64,000 bases of DNA from Sporosarcina globispora (GTDB lineage: Bacteria > Bacillota > Bacilli > Bacillales > Cytobacillaceae): assembly GCF_001274725.1 (NCBI RefSeq), contig NZ_LGUF01000007.1, positions 232,469-296,468 of the forward strand. Reading direction: 5' to 3'. Made by a program: the position numbers and the translations under genes. A model generated the notes under the pieces. It worked only from the letters and a program-made list of their open reading frames with translations. It had not been told where the DNA came from and did no database searches. Below, piece after piece: positions 46,460 to 55,233 of this stretch; position 1 is the stretch's first letter; each line of letters begins with the position of its first letter.

Positions 46460-48157
46460 TTAATAGGATACACCTGTACGGTTATGTGTTTTTTCAAACT
46501 CTGCCTTATTCGGATCAAAGTATTTTTCATTGAAAGCTGCCACGAAATGATCATCTTTAATATAACCCGATCCCCATGTAGGATCCATAGTAAGCCAGCT
46601 TCCATCCACTTTCACTTCCACCCATGCATGCTTCTGCGGCCAAAATCCGCCGAAAGCAGTCCCTTCGACAAAACGGGCTTCCATATTGCTGGCCCGCAGC
46701 AGAGCAATGGCAAGATACGAATAATCCTGGCAGACGCCCGTTTTGGAATCCATTGTCTTGAGCGCACTATCATCCCAGCTGAAATCATCTGTTTCCAGCT
46801 TATTCACATCATATGAAACGTTTTTCGCGACATAATCATAGATGGCCTTCGCTTTTTCTCTTTCACTGCTTCTGCCTTCTGTCAATTCTTTCGCCAATTC
46901 AGTAATTTGCGGTGCATCTGACTGGACGCCTCTTGAAGGAAGAAGGTCCCGCTTATCCTCGCCTGCTGACTCCACCTCAAACTTGGCAAATCCATAAAAG
47001 CGGAAATAATCACTATTCTCTTCTTTAATTTCCGGCACACTTAGTGTGACTTCATATGTGCCTGGGCCGAACCTTAAATAAAACGAATCATCAAACGTGA
47101 AGTCTTCTACCGGGATAACATCCAGTGCTTTGTCTTCGCCTTTTGTAGTGGTAATGTAAATATGATCGGTTTCAGGACCGAATTCTGCCTGTGGATCAAT
47201 CTTTCCTTTGACAGAAAAGACTCCGTCAGATTCCTCACCGCCATATTGCGGGTACTCAAGCGTCACTCCCCGTTCCTCATACGTTTTAGAATATTCAATA
47301 GGACTCATCGTTCTATCTGACTCGTTATCTATTAATATAGTTGTGGCCGTCTGATAATAATTCTCCCTTTCCTTGTCCGGTACCAGCACCTCAAGCTCAT
47401 GAAGTCCTTTTCCATAGAATAATGGCACATCATAAGAGAACTTGCCATCTTTAAGCGGAATGACATGCTTCCACATATCAGATTCCTTATTCAGCTTAAG
47501 CATGATCGTATCACTGTCTGATAGGCTTCCCGCTTCCCCTTTTAAAGTGAAAACTTCATTGCCTTTTAGATAGCTTGATTCGATATTCAAATCCAGTTCT
47601 GCTTCCTGGCCAAACGGAGTAAACGTCACATCGCGTTCCGCATCCGGGTTCACATTGTGCACAGTGAACGAGGCAAGGTCATAATAGTAATTCTCACTAT
47701 CCGTGCTTGGAAGCTGGACGGTTATCTTGTACTCGCCTTCCCCATTATATAGGCGGATATTCTGCTTAAACTTCCCTTCTTTGATAGGTGCGTAGTATTC
47801 AAGATCATCCCCGGCAGGTCCATCCTCTGTGGAACGAACCTTAATCCAGACATAGTCTGATTTCAGGTCAGAATACTTCTCAACCTCTCCTTGTACAGCC
47901 ACCTTGCCATTTGCAGCAAACTCCTTATATTCCGGATTCCCCAAAGCTGCCCCGACTTCCTCGCTGTAAGAAGTGAGCTCAAGGGGTTCAAGCTCCAGCT
48001 CTTTGTTTTTTTCTTTAACCAGCTTTTCATATTTGTCGTCTTCCTTCTTCTCTGCTTTTGCCTCTGAATTGCTTGGATCCGAGCTGCTGCAGGCTGAGAG
48101 GAAGAAGAAGCTGGATAATAAAATTATCAATATGGGGATGCGGCTTTTCTTTGGCAT
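46460..48157 (-). CDS. Transglutaminase-domain lipoprotein
   Basis: 565 residues. Signal ending in lipobox LSAC (about residue 23), then several beta-rich repeats (each with EREN/SENYYYDLA-type YY motifs: residues about 75-170, 180-270, 290-385), then a transglutaminase-like/protease-like domain with Cys in GVCQDYSYLAIALL, His in KHAWVEVKVDGSW and Asp in MDPTWGSG. Anchored outside the membrane. Substrate unknown; may be a protease or cross-linker. It follows the T7SS cassette on the same strand, behind a 412-bp gap. Confidence 0.85.
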   Translation of the reverse strand: MPKKSRIPILIILLSSFFFLSACSSSDPSNSEAKAEKKEDDKYEKLVKEKNKELELEPLELTSYSEEVGAALGNPEYKEFAANGKVAVQGEVEKYSDLKSDYVWIKVRSTEDGPAGDDLEYYAPIKEGKFKQNIRLYNGEGEYKITVQLPSTDSENYYYDLASFTVHNVNPDAERDVTFTPFGQEAELDLNIESSYLKGNEVFTLKGEAGSLSDSDTIMLKLNKESDMWKHVIPLKDGKFSYDVPLFYGKGLHELEVLVPDKERENYYQTATTILIDNESDRTMSPIEYSKTYEERGVTLEYPQYGGEESDGVFSVKGKIDPQAEFGPETDHIYITTTKGEDKALDVIPVEDFTFDDSFYLRFGPGTYEVTLSVPEIKEENSDYFRFYGFAKFEVESAGEDKRDLLPSRGVQSDAPQITELAKELTEGRSSEREKAKAIYDYVAKNVSYDVNKLETDDFSWDDSALKTMDSKTGVCQDYSYLAIALLRASNMEARFVEGTAFGGFWPQKHAWVEVKVDGSWLTMDPTWGSGYIKDDHFVAAFNEKYFDPNKAEFEKTHNRTGVSY

Positions 48158-48236
48158 GGTGTCCTCCTATTTTTATCTTTCTAAATTTTATTACGTGCGT
48201 AATGCCATTGGTGTTTCAGAGATTGCAGAACTCAAA

Positions 48237-48290
48237 ACAAAAGCTCCTTATAGGGTTAGACCTTTAAAGAGCTTCTCTGTAGTACTGTTT
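48237..48290 (-). terminator. Possible terminator closing the T7SS cassette
   Basis: Minus strand AAGCTC...GAGCTTTTGTTTTG with an inner partial pairing. In the 412-bp gap before the lipoprotein gene. Weak. Confidence 0.4.
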
Positions 48291-48344
48291 TTAAAAAAAT
48301 CAATATCAATAGTTACAAAAATATTTCTATTAGTTTTACTCAAT

Positions 48345-48496
48345 CCTATGTTCCTGCCTAACATAGTTATCTTCTTCTCTTAATTTATCCAGGTCGATTT
48401 TCCGATCCCATACCTTCCTGGCATTAATCCAGGCAGACTCCAAAGAGTAAAACCTTTTATGATTACCGTGTCGCCGTTTTTCTGAATCATTGACAA
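48345..48496 (-). pseudogene. Decayed, internally deleted copy of the neighbouring two-TM membrane protein gene
   Basis: Reading the minus strand: TTG start, then SMIQKNGDTVIIKG (neighbour: SIVQKKNDEIIVKG) runs in frame straight into TLWSLPGLMPG (neighbour: TLWNLPGLIPG), missing both membrane helices; a shift of frame gives KVWDRKIDLDKLR (neighbour: KVWDRKINLENLR), and another gives NYVRQE (neighbour: NYERQE). So two large internal deletions plus frameshifts remain of a paralogue. A ribosome binding site GGGGTGAG is still recognisable. Confidence 0.8.
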
Positions 48497-48569
48497 ACAA
48501 TACTCACCCCTTTGAACCAAGCAAAGATACTAAAGAAGAGAGAGTCACACATAATTTATTTGGAGATCA

Positions 48570-49127
48570 TTACTCTGCCTTTGGTTCTTGCCTCTCATAA
48601 TTAGCCTGCTGCCGAAGGTTCTCCAGGTTTATTTTCCGATCCCAAACTTTTTTTGCGTTTTCTGTCATATAGGGGTAGATATATTGGTCAACTATTATCT
48701 GATAGCGAAAATCACCAATAAGGTTATACGTACGAATTTTTATCTTTTTATCATTGAATGTTTCAATGACTATATCATTAATTAAATTTATTGGATTCCT
48801 AACAAGATCAATGTTTCGTATATTTTTAATTGGAACAGTATCTTTTTTTGTTTTAACCACACCATTCTCTCCCGGAATGATTGACAGCAAGATTTTCCCT
48901 GGGATTAATCCTGGTAAATTCCAAAGTGTGATATAGAGATAAAATGGTGTAAAAATTATTCCTCCCCCAAGGTAGAATAAGGAATACTTAGAGTCAAACT
49001 TTAATCCATGTACAATTAAAAAGATGCATGCTATTAAAAAACCTACAGTAGCTAGAGACACCAAAATATACATGATGTTTGAACCCTTCACAATGATTTC
49101 ATCATTTTTCTTCTGAACAATTGACAA
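48570..49127 (-). CDS. Two-TM membrane protein of the T7SS cassette, candidate immunity (YfjD/DUF5381-like)
   Basis: 185 residues; TTG start nine bases behind AAAGGAGG (a GTG directly at the site is rejected). Hydrophobic helices about 17-41 and 49-72, then a cytoplasmic beta-rich tail with a LPGLIPG motif, which resembles a PH-like fold. Resemblance to B. subtilis YfjD/YfjE is from memory, not a search. Last gene of the cassette, 15 bp behind the helper-like gene; a decayed paralogue follows it. Membrane placement suits neutralising a membrane-active effector; inference. Confidence 0.75.
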   Translation of the reverse strand: MSIVQKKNDEIIVKGSNIMYILVSLATVGFLIACIFLIVHGLKFDSKYSLFYLGGGIIFTPFYLYITLWNLPGLIPGKILLSIIPGENGVVKTKKDTVPIKNIRNIDLVRNPINLINDIVIETFNDKKIKIRTYNLIGDFRYQIIVDQYIYPYMTENAKKVWDRKINLENLRQQANYERQEPKAE

Positions 49128-49142
49128 GTACTGCACCCTCCT

Positions 49143-49937
49143 TTACATCGAGAGAATTCGATCTTTTGAAAACAGATTGTTAATAGCTGATTCATTTGCC
49201 TTTTGGATATTAAGATCAAGATTTTGGTCTCTTGTTAAATACCAAAATCCTTCTTTTCCAGGTATAACAAAATGGAGATCTATGAGGTCAGGATTATTAT
49301 TGGAGTCATATTTCAAACTTAGCAGGCTATCCATTTTTCCGCTTCTCTTAGAAATATCCTCAATAAACTCATTAGTATTTTGACTCTGCAGCCTATTACT
49401 CCATTTAGAAATAAGAGATTCTTGGATAGAATCAGGTTGACTTACATCATTTAAAAATTCCTCAAAATCATCATTTTTCAATTTAAATAATACCTCGCTT
49501 TGCTTTAACAGCGTATTGAAATTGAAAAATTCATTTATAATCGGAAGAATCTCTTCTTCATTAACCTTTGTAATGGAATGTACCTGGTGATCATGCAGTA
49601 ATCTATGAAAATATATTTCGTCATCTATAAAATGAAACGAGATACTATTTTCTCCCTCAAGATCTAAATTAAACTTGGAGGCTTTTACGGTCTTTTCTGC
49701 AGAACTTAATATTTGAATAAAAGGAGTAAATTCTTCTTTTAACTTATATTGCCTATTAACTTCCTTTGCCATATTTTTAGCCAGCAAAGAACGAGACGCA
49801 AACTCCAGCATCAATTTTAATTCAGAATCCTCCAATGCCGGAAAATACGTTTCTTTCAAAGAAATTCCTTGCTCATACAAACCTTCACTATAAAAGGAAA
49901 ATATCAATTCTTCTATGCTTAGCTGAATAGTTTTCAT
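49143..49937 (-). CDS. T7SS-cassette helper-like protein (YfjC/DUF5081-like)
   Basis: 264 residues, acidic, soluble, no signal. FSFYSEGLYEQGISLKETYFPAL at the N-terminus and LLHDHQVHSITKV in the middle are its most distinctive parts. The overall form resembles EspG-type effector chaperones; DUF5081 is my recollection of the family. AAGGAGG precedes the ATG, 9 bp after the zipper protein gene, so they are surely co-transcribed. Probable cytosolic chaperone or adaptor for that protein. Confidence 0.65.
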   Translation of the reverse strand: MKTIQLSIEELIFSFYSEGLYEQGISLKETYFPALEDSELKLMLEFASRSLLAKNMAKEVNRQYKLKEEFTPFIQILSSAEKTVKASKFNLDLEGENSISFHFIDDEIYFHRLLHDHQVHSITKVNEEEILPIINEFFNFNTLLKQSEVLFKLKNDDFEEFLNDVSQPDSIQESLISKWSNRLQSQNTNEFIEDISKRSGKMDSLLSLKYDSNNNPDLIDLHFVIPGKEGFWYLTRDQNLDLNIQKANESAINNLFSKDRILSM

Positions 49938-49946
49938 AATGCCTCC

Positions 49947-51197
49947 TTAAAAAAATGATAATTTTTTGCCGAGGAAACCCTTTGCTCCCTCTATTAAAGA
50001 ACCTGCAGTTTCCTTTGCCTTTGAAAGGCCCTTTCCAATGTCCTTTACTTTCTCAATTGGGTCAGCAATCGTTTCTTTTATTTGCTTATTAACAAAATCA
50101 ATTCCTTTATTGGCAACATCTATTGCCTTCCCAGCTTTCTCAAAACCAGCCTTAAATAACTCAACACCATGGTGGATAGGCTCTTTAAATAGGATAGCAC
50201 CTTTTTCAGCAATTCCAGCAGTTAGTTTAGCAGCTTGCTCTCCAATAAGGCCACCTACGAAAGAACCTGCTGCAGCTCCTACAACTGTACCGACCGGGCC
50301 AACAACACTTCCTAAGGCACCACCTACTACTGCACCTACAATTGCCCCACCAGAAATTGCTACGGTATTGTTAATGGCATTTCCAACCGCCTTTGCATTC
50401 TCTCGTTTTAATACATCTGTGTTGTTTCCATACTTAGCGTAATTATCGGAGATTTTTAGCCCCATTCCGCCTGCTTCCATTATTCCCGTTAAAGCTACAG
50501 TACTAATAACATTTGTTTTTGCAAATTTTGCTCCTGTTTTAACAAAGGATTTAAACTTTGCTGAATCTGCTGCACCCACCTCTAGAGCACCGTATAACGC
50601 CTTAGAGCTATTTGTAAAATTAACAACATCATCCGGAAGGTATTTCGCAATTTTTTTATGAACTAAATCCGCAAGCGGTACATCTTTATACTTGCTTGTC
50701 AAATATAATGGACTGAGGAACGCTCTTGTCATCGTTCCCAGCTTTTTAGTTTCGTCAATATTCTCTGTTACCTTCTGAAGCGCCGCCATATGTTTATACG
50801 TGAATACACCATCAGCATTCTTTGTAAATTGAGTAAATCCCAACCCATAAAAAGCAAGTTGCTTTGTCATAAGTGCTCCAAGAGCTGTTAAGGCACCATA
50901 TTTCTCATACAACTTATACAATTTACCTACAAGATTATCAGCATCAGCAAATTTATTTGCGACCATTCTCAGGTCAATTTCCATTTCACTAAGCTGCCCT
51001 ACAAGCTGATTACCTGTACCCCAAGGGTCTCCTACATGATAGAAACAGTGCCTGTATTCTGGCGGGGCGCTGTTAATTAAATCTGCAATCTCCATATGGA
51101 GATTTCTGTATTCGTCTTCAATTCTGGACAAACGAGTAACCATGTCATTTGCCAAGTCTTCCAGGCGATCTGGATTTACAGAGATTTCATTTCCCAT
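49947..51197 (-). CDS. Putative T7SS effector with glycine-zipper membrane segment (YfjB-like)
   Basis: 416 residues. The first ~100 form a helical, LXG/WXG-like front (ISVNPDRLEDLANDMVTRLSRIEDEYRNL; DPWGTG at 57-62 could be the turn). Residues 283-319 are a long glycine zipper with many GxxxG steps (GAIVG, GSVVG, GTVVG, GSFVG), the mark of membrane-inserting or pore-forming segments. The rest is amphipathic and lysine-rich, ending KGFLGKKLSFF. No signal peptide, no known nuclease or enzymatic toxin motif. GAGAGG precedes the ATG. WXG100 partner upstream, helper and membrane protein downstream. Alternative: a structural or self-membrane protein with no toxic role. Confidence 0.65.
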   Translation of the reverse strand: MGNEISVNPDRLEDLANDMVTRLSRIEDEYRNLHMEIADLINSAPPEYRHCFYHVGDPWGTGNQLVGQLSEMEIDLRMVANKFADADNLVGKLYKLYEKYGALTALGALMTKQLAFYGLGFTQFTKNADGVFTYKHMAALQKVTENIDETKKLGTMTRAFLSPLYLTSKYKDVPLADLVHKKIAKYLPDDVVNFTNSSKALYGALEVGAADSAKFKSFVKTGAKFAKTNVISTVALTGIMEAGGMGLKISDNYAKYGNNTDVLKRENAKAVGNAINNTVAISGGAIVGAVVGGALGSVVGPVGTVVGAAAGSFVGGLIGEQAAKLTAGIAEKGAILFKEPIHHGVELFKAGFEKAGKAIDVANKGIDFVNKQIKETIADPIEKVKDIGKGLSKAKETAGSLIEGAKGFLGKKLSFF

Positions 51198-51239
51198 TTC
51201 AAAACCTCTCTTCTTTTATAATTTAATGGCTAATTTGGA

Positions 51240-51383
51240 TTAAAATAAATTTATTATCTGATAGCCTGCTATTAAAACTTGTATTGGCAATATAAAAAGA
51301 TCAACACACCCTGGAGCACATCCATCATCATACGTCTTATTCTTGTCATAAGAACCTTTTTTCTTCTCTTCATTATTAGACAT
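51240..51383 (-). CDS. 47-residue small membrane protein between WXG100 and effector genes
   Basis: MSNNEEKKKGSYDKNKTYDD, then GCAPGCVDLFILPIQVLIAG and YQIINLF. Hydrophilic charged front, a CxxxC pair, then one hydrophobic helix. Internal start at 51383 is preceded by GGATGGG; an ATG three codons upstream (51392) is possible. Codon use and amino-acid order look like real protein rather than chance. Same strand and spacing as its neighbours. No family recognised; could be part of the secretion or immunity set, or unrelated. Confidence 0.6.
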   Translation of the reverse strand: MSNNEEKKKGSYDKNKTYDDGCAPGCVDLFILPIQVLIAGYQIINLF

Positions 51384-51421
51384 AGAACCCATCCAATCTA
51401 TATTTTCTTAAGTTTAGTAAC

Positions 51422-51724
51422 TTATCTCTCCTTCAGCCTGGCCAGTCTCTCTAATTCTCTTTGTCTTTCAATTTCTTCTCTGACCCTGTCAACTTCATTC
51501 GCAGCGCTTTCCAGTTCTCGGCTGATGTTATAAAGGTTATCGGAGTGTCTTTGGAAGAGGACACCCGCTTCTTCCAGGGCGGAATCAAATTTGTCCCGGG
51601 CTTTTCCTTTCCATTCATCTGCATGGTTTTGGACACTTTGCTTTAGTTTGAATTCTTCTGTTTTGATATCATCTGAAGCTGTCTGAAATACCCTTGCCAG
51701 GGCTCTTACATGTGATGAGTTCAT
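51422..51724 (-). CDS. WXG100-family protein, second copy (YfjA-like)
   Basis: 100 residues, all helical, with the WxG turn as Trp38-Lys-Gly (HADEWKGKARDKF). The C-terminal helix is long, charged and heptad-rich (VDRVREEIERQRELERLARL). Such proteins dimerise with the front of T7SS effectors or are secreted themselves. GAGGTG precedes the ATG. First gene of the accessory cassette; about 200 bp behind essA. Confidence 0.85.
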   Translation of the reverse strand: MNSSHVRALARVFQTASDDIKTEEFKLKQSVQNHADEWKGKARDKFDSALEEAGVLFQRHSDNLYNISRELESAANEVDRVREEIERQRELERLARLKER

Positions 51725-51894
51725 TTTAACACCTCATTTTAAAAGTTATTCTATCCATTAAGTTTAATGTCTCGTAATCTGGCTATTGTTCAACAGCCAT
51801 CATTTTCATTTCTTTCATCCCTAATGCCTTTATTCAATTATTGAAGCCAGTTATGTGAGGGGAGCTTGAAGAAGAATTTGGTTGCAGTATTTAT

Positions 51895-51923
51895 GTACAT
51901 GTCTCCGAACCGGAGACATGTAC
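51895..51923. repeat. Perfect 29-nt palindrome between essA and WXG100 gene
   Basis: GTACATGTCTCCG-AAC-CGGAGACATGTAC: 13-bp arms, three-base loop, ten bases behind the essA stop. No U run follows on minus (ATAAATAC), so it is either a weak terminator, an RNA 3'-end stabiliser or a protein site. Confidence 0.7.
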
Positions 51924-51932
51924 GGGAATTAT

Positions 51933-52412
51933 TTAATTGTCAGCCTGCTTTGCCATCCTCGGTATGAGGAATCCTATAATCACACCTATTGCAACGACAA
52001 GCAGAATAATATAAAGAATCATTAATTTGTTTTCTTGTTCGACAGGTGTTTGATCCTCCACCTTTAAAAAGCTTTCCTGTTTGGAATCGGAAAAAAGCTG
52101 AAGCTGGTCTGCTTTTGCGGTGATGGTATTATTAATGGTTTCACCGCCATCGAAAAGCTTATCCTTCACTTCCTTCAAAGGATCAAGGTTCTTTTTTGTA
52201 AAAGTAAGATTATTTTGTTCTTCCGGGATCTGCTTCTTATTTTCATATAGCGATTTTTCATGCAAGTAATCAGTATTCTCTTTGAATTCCCTTTTTTCAT
52301 AGGTGTTTGGCGTTAAGTTATTAAAATCAGGGGTTGCCCCGGCGGATTGGCCAGCTAGCAGCAAAAGCGCCGGGATCAACACTATTACTTTAAGGAATCT
52401 ACTAAGCCTCAT
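51933..52412 (-). CDS. essA: Type VII secretion protein EssA (YueC)
   Basis: 159 residues. N-terminal signal/TM MRLSRFLKVIVLIPALLLLA, an extracytoplasmic part with PDFNNLTPNTYEKREFKEN, and a C-terminal helix (MILYIILLVVAIGVIIGFLIP) ending in a short tail. Small membrane part of T7SSb machines. Start chosen inside the esaA overlap with GAGGACC ahead. Overlaps esaA by 11 bp. Confidence 0.88.
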   Translation of the reverse strand: MRLSRFLKVIVLIPALLLLAGQSAGATPDFNNLTPNTYEKREFKENTDYLHEKSLYENKKQIPEEQNNLTFTKKNLDPLKEVKDKLFDGGETINNTITAKADQLQLFSDSKQESFLKVEDQTPVEQENKLMILYIILLVVAIGVIIGFLIPRMAKQADN

Positions 52413-55233
52413 AAGCCTGGTCCTCATCCCTCTTTGTACGCAGGTCTTTTATCGACCGGACTGCAAATGGAATGATGGCAAGGAAGGCAATGATGCCAAT
52501 CAGTATGAGAATTGCCGGAATAAATAAGGATTGCGAATCATACTGGATGGACATATATACCTTAGACATTGGATCTTCATAGTTAATATTCGGTGCTGTA
52601 AGAGCCAGGAATGGACTGATGAAGAAGGCGATGAGACCAACGCTCAAAATCCATCCTGCGAGATTGCCAATCTTGAACCCTGCCAGCACAATGGCTGAGG
52701 CTGCAGTCAGAAGCAATATAGTGAAAATTGTCCACTCAATAGCCCGATCCTGTTCCATTGAGTAAATATTGAGGCCGAATATGCTGATAATTAGGCCAAC
52801 AATCAGATTCAGCAGCACGAACATGGAAGCATGGACAAGCATTGGCGCATTTTTGAAATAATGGCTGAAGTATCCGATCATTAAGCTGCTGAGCAGTACA
52901 ATAGCCAATACGACAACAGGCGGAAGCTTGCTTTCCTCTTTCTTTGCAGCTGTTTCTCCGCTGATTTGAAGCGGACTGGATAATTGCTCGTATACCGGGC
53001 CATTCTTTTGGCCATTCACATAGGTGTTTCCAAGAAGATTGTAAATATCATCCCGGAACATCTGAGTCGTCTCTACGTTCGAGCCCCACTTGGAATTCAG
53101 TGTATCCGCATCCTGCTGGACACTTTGCACATTTTGCTCAAGCTCGTTTGTGTAGGAAACGATATTACTTTGGTTTTCTCCGATGGACCCAACAAGATCA
53201 TTAATCATCAGCATTCTTTGGCTGATGCCCTCTTGTTTGACCATGACGGAAGTTCCATCGATGCCATCAACAGGAACTGGTGTATTCGTTGAGAATGTTT
53301 GAATTTGTTCTCTAACCGAATTTGCATTTTCTTGCAGAGCGGACAAATCTGTCTCAATGGCCGCTTGCTGTTCTCCGATTTTTTTATTGTATTCTGTAAA
53401 GAATGCCGTAAACTGGCCTTCCAGGTCTGTCAGCTTTTGCTGAGATGATGGCAATGCGGTGTTTAGGCTATCCCATACTTTTTGTTCTTCCTCGTTCACA
53501 GCTACAATAGAGTTTAATTTCTGTACAAGCTCTTCCACCTTTTCAGGATTTTGACTGTACGAATTTTTTATTAGATCTTCATATTGAATGAGTGAGGCAT
53601 AATACTCCATCATTTTTACAGGTTTAGTATTTGTAATTTCATCATCAAAAGCAGCTAAATTAAACCCGAGTTCAATGATTTGTTGTTCTTTCTCCTCTAT
53701 AAGGGTAATCATGGAAGAGAAACTCATTGAAGCTCCAAGTTGATCCAAGAGGCTATTCTTTTCTTCCTCTAGACTTTTGTAAGCTGCATCTAAGTTGGTA
53801 AGATCTTCAATTAATTTGGCATTTGCTGCTTGAAGTTCCTCAACTACTTTTTGCAGCGGGTTTTCTCCAGAATCTTTCGCTGCCAGTTTTTGCTCAACAG
53901 CTATTAGGCGCTGGGATAAAGCAGGTAAGACAGTCAAGGCGGAAACAACTTGTTCGGGCTTGGTACCTTCTATCGTCTCTAAAGATGTTTTCAAATTCGT
54001 AATCTCTTTTTCAACGCTTAAAATCTCATTTCTTTCCTCTTCCATACCAGGTAAAGATGGAGCATCTACACTAGCAGCTGTTATGGAATTAGGTTTGGCT
54101 CCACCGGGATTTTTGTTAGATGCTGCTCCTGTCCCTGCACCTGGATTCCCCGGTTTTTGTCCATTTGATAGCTCCCCTTTCAATAGACCGATATTTTCAG
54201 CTGCTTTATTGAAGGAAGTTGCTTCTTGTTCTTGAAAATATGTTTTTAAGGCATCCATTTGTCGACCTACCTGATCGGTACGGATATCCGATAAATCACC
54301 AAACACTTCACTATTCTTTTCAAGCTGCTTCTCAACAGTATCAATCCCACCAGCCAATTCCTGATTCCCCTCATTCAATACACTAAGGGCCTCAGAATAA
54401 GTTGGCTGCTGCTTTCCCGCAACAGCTTGAATATCGACTACATTTTCATCCTGCATTTTTTGAAGGATATTCTGCTGATTATCCTGGTATTCTTTGTACT
54501 GATCTACAAACTGTACAAACGAGCCAAGGTTCTCTTCAAATTGACTAAGGTTATTTTCACCCTCGGCAGTGCTTTCAGCAGTGGTCTTCACTGTAGATTG
54601 AATGCTCTCCAGCATATTGCGCTGCTGTTCAATTTCCGCTGCCAGGTTCTTTGAGCTGGGCTTATAGAAAGCGAGCATTGCATTCTGGAAGTCTATTTCT
54701 TTTTGTAAAATGGTATCGAATTGGGATTTCACATTTTCAAGGTCCTGTGATACATAGGTCCAGTACAATGTTGAAATCTTTCCGTTTACACGGTTGGTTG
54801 CCGTTTGGATCTCACGGAGAACCTTTTCCCGGTTCAGTGAGTTCAGCTGGTTCTGAACTGTGTACTCAAAATTTGCTTTCTCAGGCTGCTGGCTTTCATA
54901 AGACATAATATTTCTTGAAAAGTTGGAAGGAATATAAACAACTGCGTCATATTTGGTATTTCTCAAGCCATTTTCTGCAGCACTCCTGCCGATAACGGTC
55001 CACTCATACTGTGAACCGTCTTCGAGGATCGATGTAATTTCCTCTCCAAAATCAAGTGACTTATCTTCCTTGTCAGCGCCTGTATCTTCATTCACAACTG
55101 CTATGGTTCTTGTCGCATTCTCCCTGACTAGCAGAGGTTTATCACCAATGGAGCCAAAAAAGATGGCTGGTGTGGCGATAATCAGAAGCATCACCAAAAC
55201 CATTTTCACGATGTATTTTGTTTTGGCTGTCAT
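52402..55233 (-). CDS. esaA: Type VII secretion protein EsaA (YueB, phage-receptor type)
   Basis: 943 residues. TM at about 9-28, a very long extracellular coiled-coil region (30-~760) with Gly/Pro/Asn-rich middle around residue 360-395, then five or six C-terminal TMs (from PPVVVLAIVLLSSLMIGYF). EsaA/YueB homologues make an external spike; YueB is the SPP1 phage receptor in B. subtilis (about 1076 residues there, so this one is shorter). ATG overlaps the essC stop (4 bp). Confidence 0.93.
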   Translation of the reverse strand: MTAKTKYIVKMVLVMLLIIATPAIFFGSIGDKPLLVRENATRTIAVVNEDTGADKEDKSLDFGEEITSILEDGSQYEWTVIGRSAAENGLRNTKYDAVVYIPSNFSRNIMSYESQQPEKANFEYTVQNQLNSLNREKVLREIQTATNRVNGKISTLYWTYVSQDLENVKSQFDTILQKEIDFQNAMLAFYKPSSKNLAAEIEQQRNMLESIQSTVKTTAESTAEGENNLSQFEENLGSFVQFVDQYKEYQDNQQNILQKMQDENVVDIQAVAGKQQPTYSEALSVLNEGNQELAGGIDTVEKQLEKNSEVFGDLSDIRTDQVGRQMDALKTYFQEQEATSFNKAAENIGLLKGELSNGQKPGNPGAGTGAASNKNPGGAKPNSITAASVDAPSLPGMEEERNEILSVEKEITNLKTSLETIEGTKPEQVVSALTVLPALSQRLIAVEQKLAAKDSGENPLQKVVEELQAANAKLIEDLTNLDAAYKSLEEEKNSLLDQLGASMSFSSMITLIEEKEQQIIELGFNLAAFDDEITNTKPVKMMEYYASLIQYEDLIKNSYSQNPEKVEELVQKLNSIVAVNEEEQKVWDSLNTALPSSQQKLTDLEGQFTAFFTEYNKKIGEQQAAIETDLSALQENANSVREQIQTFSTNTPVPVDGIDGTSVMVKQEGISQRMLMINDLVGSIGENQSNIVSYTNELEQNVQSVQQDADTLNSKWGSNVETTQMFRDDIYNLLGNTYVNGQKNGPVYEQLSSPLQISGETAAKKEESKLPPVVVLAIVLLSSLMIGYFSHYFKNAPMLVHASMFVLLNLIVGLIISIFGLNIYSMEQDRAIEWTIFTILLLTAASAIVLAGFKIGNLAGWILSVGLIAFFISPFLALTAPNINYEDPMSKVYMSIQYDSQSLFIPAILILIGIIAFLAIIPFAVRSIKDLRTKRDEDQAYEA

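Noticed and set aside
48158-48344. A further small gene before the transglutaminase lipoprotein
   Set aside because: Frames are short and interrupted; only a weak terminator-like hairpin is visible.
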